Source: Flavobacteriales bacterium
GTDB taxonomy: Bacteria; Bacteroidota; Bacteroidia; Flavobacteriales; BACL11
Direction of reading: 5' to 3'
DNA length: 6,582 bases
Assembly: GCA_002728175.1 (NCBI GenBank)
Contig: PBVH01000011.1
Span: 213-6,794 of the forward strand
Made by a program: the position numbers and the translations under genes. The notes under the pieces were generated by a model that saw nothing but the letters and a program-made list of their open reading frames with translations, had not been told where the DNA came from and made no database searches. This document shows positions 6,499 through 6,582 of the stretch, piece by piece. How positions within the stretch are numbered: the first letter of the stretch is position 1; every line of letters starts with the position of its first letter.

Positions 6499-6582
6499 AT
6501 GAAAATAAAGAAAAAAAATATTGCCATATTAGCAGGAGGAGATTCTGCAGAACATGAAATATCTCTTTCTAGCGCCAATACT
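6499..6582 (+). CDS. ddl: D-alanine--D-alanine ligase, N-terminal 28 residues (3' end outside window)
   Basis: The frame is open from the ATG at 6499 to the window end. The 28 residues begin with a basic MKIKKK, then NIAILAGGDSAEHEISLSSA, which matches the N-terminal signature of Ddl (for example IAVLLGGTSAEREVSLNSG in E. coli DdlB). E18 aligns with the substrate-binding E15 of DdlB. Ddl is a cytosolic ATP-grasp enzyme that joins two D-alanines for the peptidoglycan pentapeptide. The ATP-grasp and central domains lie outside the window. It is divergent from the PASTA operon across a 90-bp spacer. The A/T-rich sequence before the ATG has no ribosome binding site of the usual kind. Identification from a short fragment, but the motif is distinctive. 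Confidence 0.85.
   Translation, partial: MKIKKKNIAILAGGDSAEHEISLSSANT

Noticed and set aside
1..6582. CRISPR array, insertion sequence, tRNA or rRNA, defence or mobile system
   Set aside because: Nearly every base is accounted for by seven coherent genes; no regularly spaced repeats, transposase, integrase or RNA gene was seen.

Overview
The window looks like a chromosomal segment of a very AT-rich member of the Bacteroidota, probably a marine or host-associated Flavobacteriales-type organism. Three of its seven genes encode proteins with a C-terminal type IX secretion (T9SS) type A sorting domain, recognisable by the YPNP motif. Two matches to the Bacteroidota promoter element TAnnTTTG occur, no start codon has a clear Shine-Dalgarno sequence, and the mqnE and PASTA genes read like their Bacteroidota relatives. 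Coding density is extreme: the only non-coding stretches are a 90-bp divergent spacer and a single base. No RNA gene, insertion sequence, CRISPR array or prophage sign was found.

Left half (1-2851, + strand): three genes in a tightly coupled run. They are the C-terminal end of a secreted T9SS protein (1-378), a secreted M43-type zinc metalloprotease with its own T9SS domain (375-1733, joined through an ATGA overlap), and mqnE, aminofutalosine synthase of the futalosine menaquinone route (1733-2851, joined through a TAATG overlap). Two exported proteins are thus apparently coupled to a cytosolic quinone-biosynthesis enzyme.

Right half (6408 down to 2848, - strand): an operon of three genes with junctions of +1 and -1 base. 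It encodes a membrane-anchored protein with three PASTA domains, a 591-residue T9SS-exported protein of unknown function, and an RluD-type 23S rRNA pseudouridine synthase. Divergently from it, after 90 bp, starts ddl (D-alanine--D-alanine ligase, truncated by the window edge). PASTA domains bind peptidoglycan or muropeptides in other bacteria and Ddl makes the D-Ala-D-Ala end of the peptidoglycan precursor, so the shared spacer suggests a cell-envelope locus. The T9SS protein inside it is the most interesting unknown.

The two operons converge with stop codons overlapping by 4 bp (2848-2851). An imperfect hairpin covers both stops and may act as a bidirectional terminator. The divergent spacer is structured: it holds an 8-bp inverted repeat, a 15-bp direct repeat with a 22-bp period, and one promoter-like element facing each way. 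I see no clearly new defence or mobile system; the findings concern gene coupling and the control region.
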